The notes under the pieces were generated by a model. That model was given only the letters and a program-made list of their open reading frames with translations. It was not told where the DNA came from and ran no database searches. A program made the translations under genes and the position numbers. DNA of 64,000 bases from Lewinellaceae bacterium (GTDB lineage: Bacteria; Bacteroidota; Bacteroidia; Chitinophagales; Saprospiraceae): contig JACJYD010000001.1 in NCBI GenBank assembly GCA_020636275.1, positions 434,001 through 498,000 on the forward strand. Direction: 5' to 3'. This document shows, one piece after another, positions 61,721 through 64,000 of the stretch (the stretch's first letter is position 1; every line of letters begins with the position of its first letter).

Positions 61721-63262
61721 ATGAACCGAAAGTATCTGTTTCTCCTATCTTTTCTCGAGGGTAGCGCCGTAATGGCCTGCGAATTGATCGGGGCAAAGAT
61801 GCTGGCCCCCTATTTCGGAACTTCCCTGTACGTCTGGGCTGCGGCTCTTGGCCTGACCCTGGGCGGTTTGATGACGGGGTATTTTACGGGAGGCCTGCTT
61901 TCGAAGAAATACCAGAACCGGCCGTCCTTATTGTATTGGATCATGATCGCGGCGGGTTTCTTTACCGCCCTGATGCCTTACACCAGTGAGTGGATCATGC
62001 AATCTACCCTGGGGTGGACCCTTCAATGGGGCGCCGTTTTTTCCCTGCTGATCTTTATGTTTCCTCCGCTGGTGTTCATGGGCATGGTTTCCCCGGTGAT
62101 CATCAATTTACTGAACACGGAGGTGAAAGGGGCCGGTAGCAGCGCCGGTACCGTATACGCCATCTCCACCCTTGGAGGGATAATAACCACTTTCCTGTTC
62201 GGGTTTTACATCATCCCCCAATTGGGGATCAACTATCCGGCGGTGGTCACCGGTATTTTGTTGAGCGTATTGCCCATATTGTCTCTGCTTCGCCTGAAGA
62301 TCTACCCCGCTGCGGGGGTTCTTCTTCCCCTGCTGATCAGTCTGGTGGGCATGCAATGGAAAATTGATGCAGGAGGAGCGGAGGCCGCCCAAACCCTTTA
62401 TCATTCGGAAGGCGTACTGGGGCAAGTGAAAGTAGCCGACCTGCCGCTGGCGGCGGGCGACCGGACCATCCCCGCCCGTGCCTTGATCGTTAACAATACC
62501 CTTCAAACGGTCATGAACCTGGAGGATCCAACCTACGATTTCTGGCAGTATACCAAATACATCCCCCTTTTCACTACCATTTATCCCCAGGGTAGTAAGG
62601 CCTTGCTGCTGGGCATGGGCGGCGGCACCCTGGTCAGCCGGCTGCACCAAAGAGGGATGAACCTGGATGTGGTGGAGATCGACGGCCGTATGAAAGAGAT
62701 CGCCGTCAATTATTTCGGAATGTCGCCCGATCAGGAGGTGACCATCGACGATGCCCGCCATTTTTTGAAGACCTCGAAGGAGAAGTATCCGGTCATTATC
62801 TACGACACCTTTATCAGCGAGTCGGCCCCCGAGCACATCCTCACCCTGGAAGGATTAGCCGATGCCCATAAGCGGCTCACGGACGACGGAGTATTGCTCA
62901 TCAATTTTTACGGCTATCTCGAAGGCAACCGGGGAGCGATCACCCGTTGTGTGTACAAAACCTTGCAGGCCGCCGGGTTCCATGTAGACCTTTTCACCAC
63001 GCCCGGATCCGAACAGGAGCGCAATATCTTGCTGATCGGCAGCCCGGAGGAGAAAAACTGGTCCGACCTGCCCGTGGCCGGCGTCCTGCCCGGCGACCCC
63101 TACGACTATTTCATCCCCTCTAATTTTGTCGACACCACCACCGCCAAGGTGCTCACCGACAAAGCGCCTCAACTGGAAATGTACGCCCGTGCATCAGCTG
63201 ATTGGCGGAAATTATATAATCAGTCTTATACCTTGTTTTTTTCACACTACAGGAAATATTGA
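61721..63262 (+). CDS. Fused membrane transporter/spermidine synthase-like protein
   Basis: A 513-residue protein. Residues 1-215 hold about seven membrane segments in the style of an MFS half (FLEGSAVMACELIGAKMLAPYFG, LGLTLGGLMTGYFTGG). Residues about 235-480 are a spermidine synthase-like methyltransferase fold: LLLGMGGGTLVSRL (cofactor loop), VVEIDGRM, and DDARHFL with IYDTFISES at the active-site position. Known relatives are widespread but little studied; substrate transport or aminopropyl transfer is not established. It is divergent from thrS. Confidence 0.9.
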   Translation: MNRKYLFLLSFLEGSAVMACELIGAKMLAPYFGTSLYVWAAALGLTLGGLMTGYFTGGLLSKKYQNRPSLLYWIMIAAGFFTALMPYTSEWIMQSTLGWTLQWGAVFSLLIFMFPPLVFMGMVSPVIINLLNTEVKGAGSSAGTVYAISTLGGIITTFLFGFYIIPQLGINYPAVVTGILLSVLPILSLLRLKIYPAAGVLLPLLISLVGMQWKIDAGGAEAAQTLYHSEGVLGQVKVADLPLAAGDRTIPARALIVNNTLQTVMNLEDPTYDFWQYTKYIPLFTTIYPQGSKALLLGMGGGTLVSRLHQRGMNLDVVEIDGRMKEIAVNYFGMSPDQEVTIDDARHFLKTSKEKYPVIIYDTFISESAPEHILTLEGLADAHKRLTDDGVLLINFYGYLEGNRGAITRCVYKTLQAAGFHVDLFTTPGSEQERNILLIGSPEEKNWSDLPVAGVLPGDPYDYFIPSNFVDTTTAKVLTDKAPQLEMYARASADWRKLYNQSYTLFFSHYRKY

Positions 63263-63389
63263 ATGGAAGGGGCGATCCCGGGGGTGGAGAGTCAGGGGGA
63301 ATATTGCGCATTTCCCTTGTCCTTAAAATAATATTCCGACTCAATGTTTTTATCGGGGAGTAAATTCCAATAAAAAATTTGATTCCAAA

Positions 63390-63420
63390 TTTCCTTTAAA
63401 TCTGAAAAGGGTTAAATTTG
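63390..63420 (+). promoter_or_regulatory. Predicted promoter of the S8 protease gene
   Basis: TAAATTTG at 63413-63420 fits TAnnTTTG; TTTC at 63390-63393 is a partial -33 with a 19-bp spacer. Initiation near 63427 coincides with a small hairpin, AAGCGG/CCGCTT (63427-63441), and leaves a 65-nt leader. Confidence 0.45.
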
Positions 63421-63491
63421 GGATTGAAGCGGTTCCCGCTTTTGCACTCCGCATTCTTTCACCCATTTTATCATCCAAAAACAAGGATAGT

Positions 63492-64000
63492 ATGAAGAAA
63501 TCTTATCTATTGTTGGCATCGTTGGTTACAGCGGGCGTTGCCCTTTTTATTGCAGGCTGCTTGAAGGAAAGCTTGCCTTCAACCGACACCAACCCTTCGG
63601 ATGTTCAATCCGTTGTCGCTCCTGTTTCGGGAGGAGATCTGGTTGCAGGAACCCCGATTGAGGGGCACTACATCGTCGTATTCAAGGATGAGGTCATGCC
63701 GGAAACCGCTATGCGTCAAATGGCTTCTTATGATGCCAGGACCGAGTTTGCCCAGCAGACGACCCGTCAGATCCTGAAGGAAATGAAATTGGATAAAGCT
63801 GTTGGCATTTCGTACGCCTATGGAACGGCCATTAAGGGGTTTTCCGGTGAAATGGATCAGCAAACCGCAGACCGGTTGGCAGCGGATCCCCGGGTTGCAT
63901 ATGTGGAGCAAGACCAGGTTGCTACGATCGTCGGAGGTCCTCCCGGTGGCGGCGGCGGTGGCGGAGGCGGCGGAGGCCAAACCACGCCTTGGGGTATTGC
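63492..64000 (+). CDS. S8 (subtilisin-like) serine peptidase, 3' end missing
   Basis: The frame runs off the window end; 169 complete codons are visible. A signal peptide with the lipobox IAGC (Cys23) is followed by a propeptide/inhibitor I9 domain (HYIVVFKDEVMPETAM, AYGTAIKGFSGEMDQQTADR, DPRVAYVEQDQVATIV), then a linker of 11 consecutive Gly after GGPP, and QTTPWGI, the typical start of the subtilase catalytic domain. A membrane-anchored protease is therefore expected. The catalytic triad lies beyond the window. Confidence 0.88.
   Translation, partial: MKKSYLLLASLVTAGVALFIAGCLKESLPSTDTNPSDVQSVVAPVSGGDLVAGTPIEGHYIVVFKDEVMPETAMRQMASYDARTEFAQQTTRQILKEMKLDKAVGISYAYGTAIKGFSGEMDQQTADRLAADPRVAYVEQDQVATIVGGPPGGGGGGGGGGGQTTPWGI

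Noticed and set aside
1..64000. tRNA, rRNA and insertion sequences
   Set aside because: I looked for T-loop and acceptor patterns, rRNA motifs and transposase motifs with flanking inverted repeats and found none; short tRNAs could still be missed without a covariance search.

Overview
The window comes from a member of the Bacteroidota, most probably Saprospiraceae or a close relative (inference). The evidence is: gliding and type IX secretion (T9SS) genes (gldH, gldB, a PorP/SprF protein, a PorV-like protein, T9SS type A and type B sorting domains); the promoter element TAnnTTTG in front of many genes; weak Shine-Dalgarno sites; and very large secreted proteins with PKD/Ig-like repeats. By eye the DNA is moderately GC-rich and uniform. 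I saw no tRNA, rRNA, insertion sequence, prophage or CRISPR array. The first and last genes are cut by the window edges.

Layout. 1-4794: cell-shape cluster mreB-mreC-mreD-mrdA followed directly by folA. 4749-6218: flavin reductase and a TlpA-like thioredoxin. 6397-10555: grpE-dnaJ-gldH-multihaem cytochrome. 10566-10688: four copies of a 20-bp palindrome. 10704-12892: an oxidoreductase facing a DUF4143 ATPase. 12963-16569: a short carB and a lipoprotein. 16960-25828: a cassette of TonB-dependent receptor, 1353-residue secreted protein and PorV-like barrel. 26049-29780: greA, HIT protein, gldB, a beta-barrel and nadC. 29990-31713: Nudix and pyrD. 31833-36527: serA, gbsR-type regulator, gcvT and a HEAT/cyclophilin fusion. 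36729-39085: ECF sigma factor, probable anti-sigma and an adhesin-like protein. 39205-48373: beta-CASP hydrolase, lipoprotein/DUF5723 pair, nitroreductase, hppA and an aspartyl protease lipoprotein. 48412-58783: giant T9SS type B protein, OmpA/PorE-like protein and PorP/SprF. 59194-64000: a minimal T9SS sorting-domain protein, thrS, a fused membrane/spermidine-synthase protein and the start of an S8 protease.

How it fits together. Housekeeping genes (cell wall, chaperones, pyrimidine, NAD, serine and glycine metabolism, translation) are interleaved with envelope and secretion modules. Two multi-gene blocks look dedicated to surface display: the receptor/secreted protein/PorV-like cassette, and the PorP/OmpA/giant-adhesin operon. 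The first is the best candidate for an undescribed system, because a large cargo-like protein is co-encoded with its own PorV-type shuttle and a TonB-dependent receptor.
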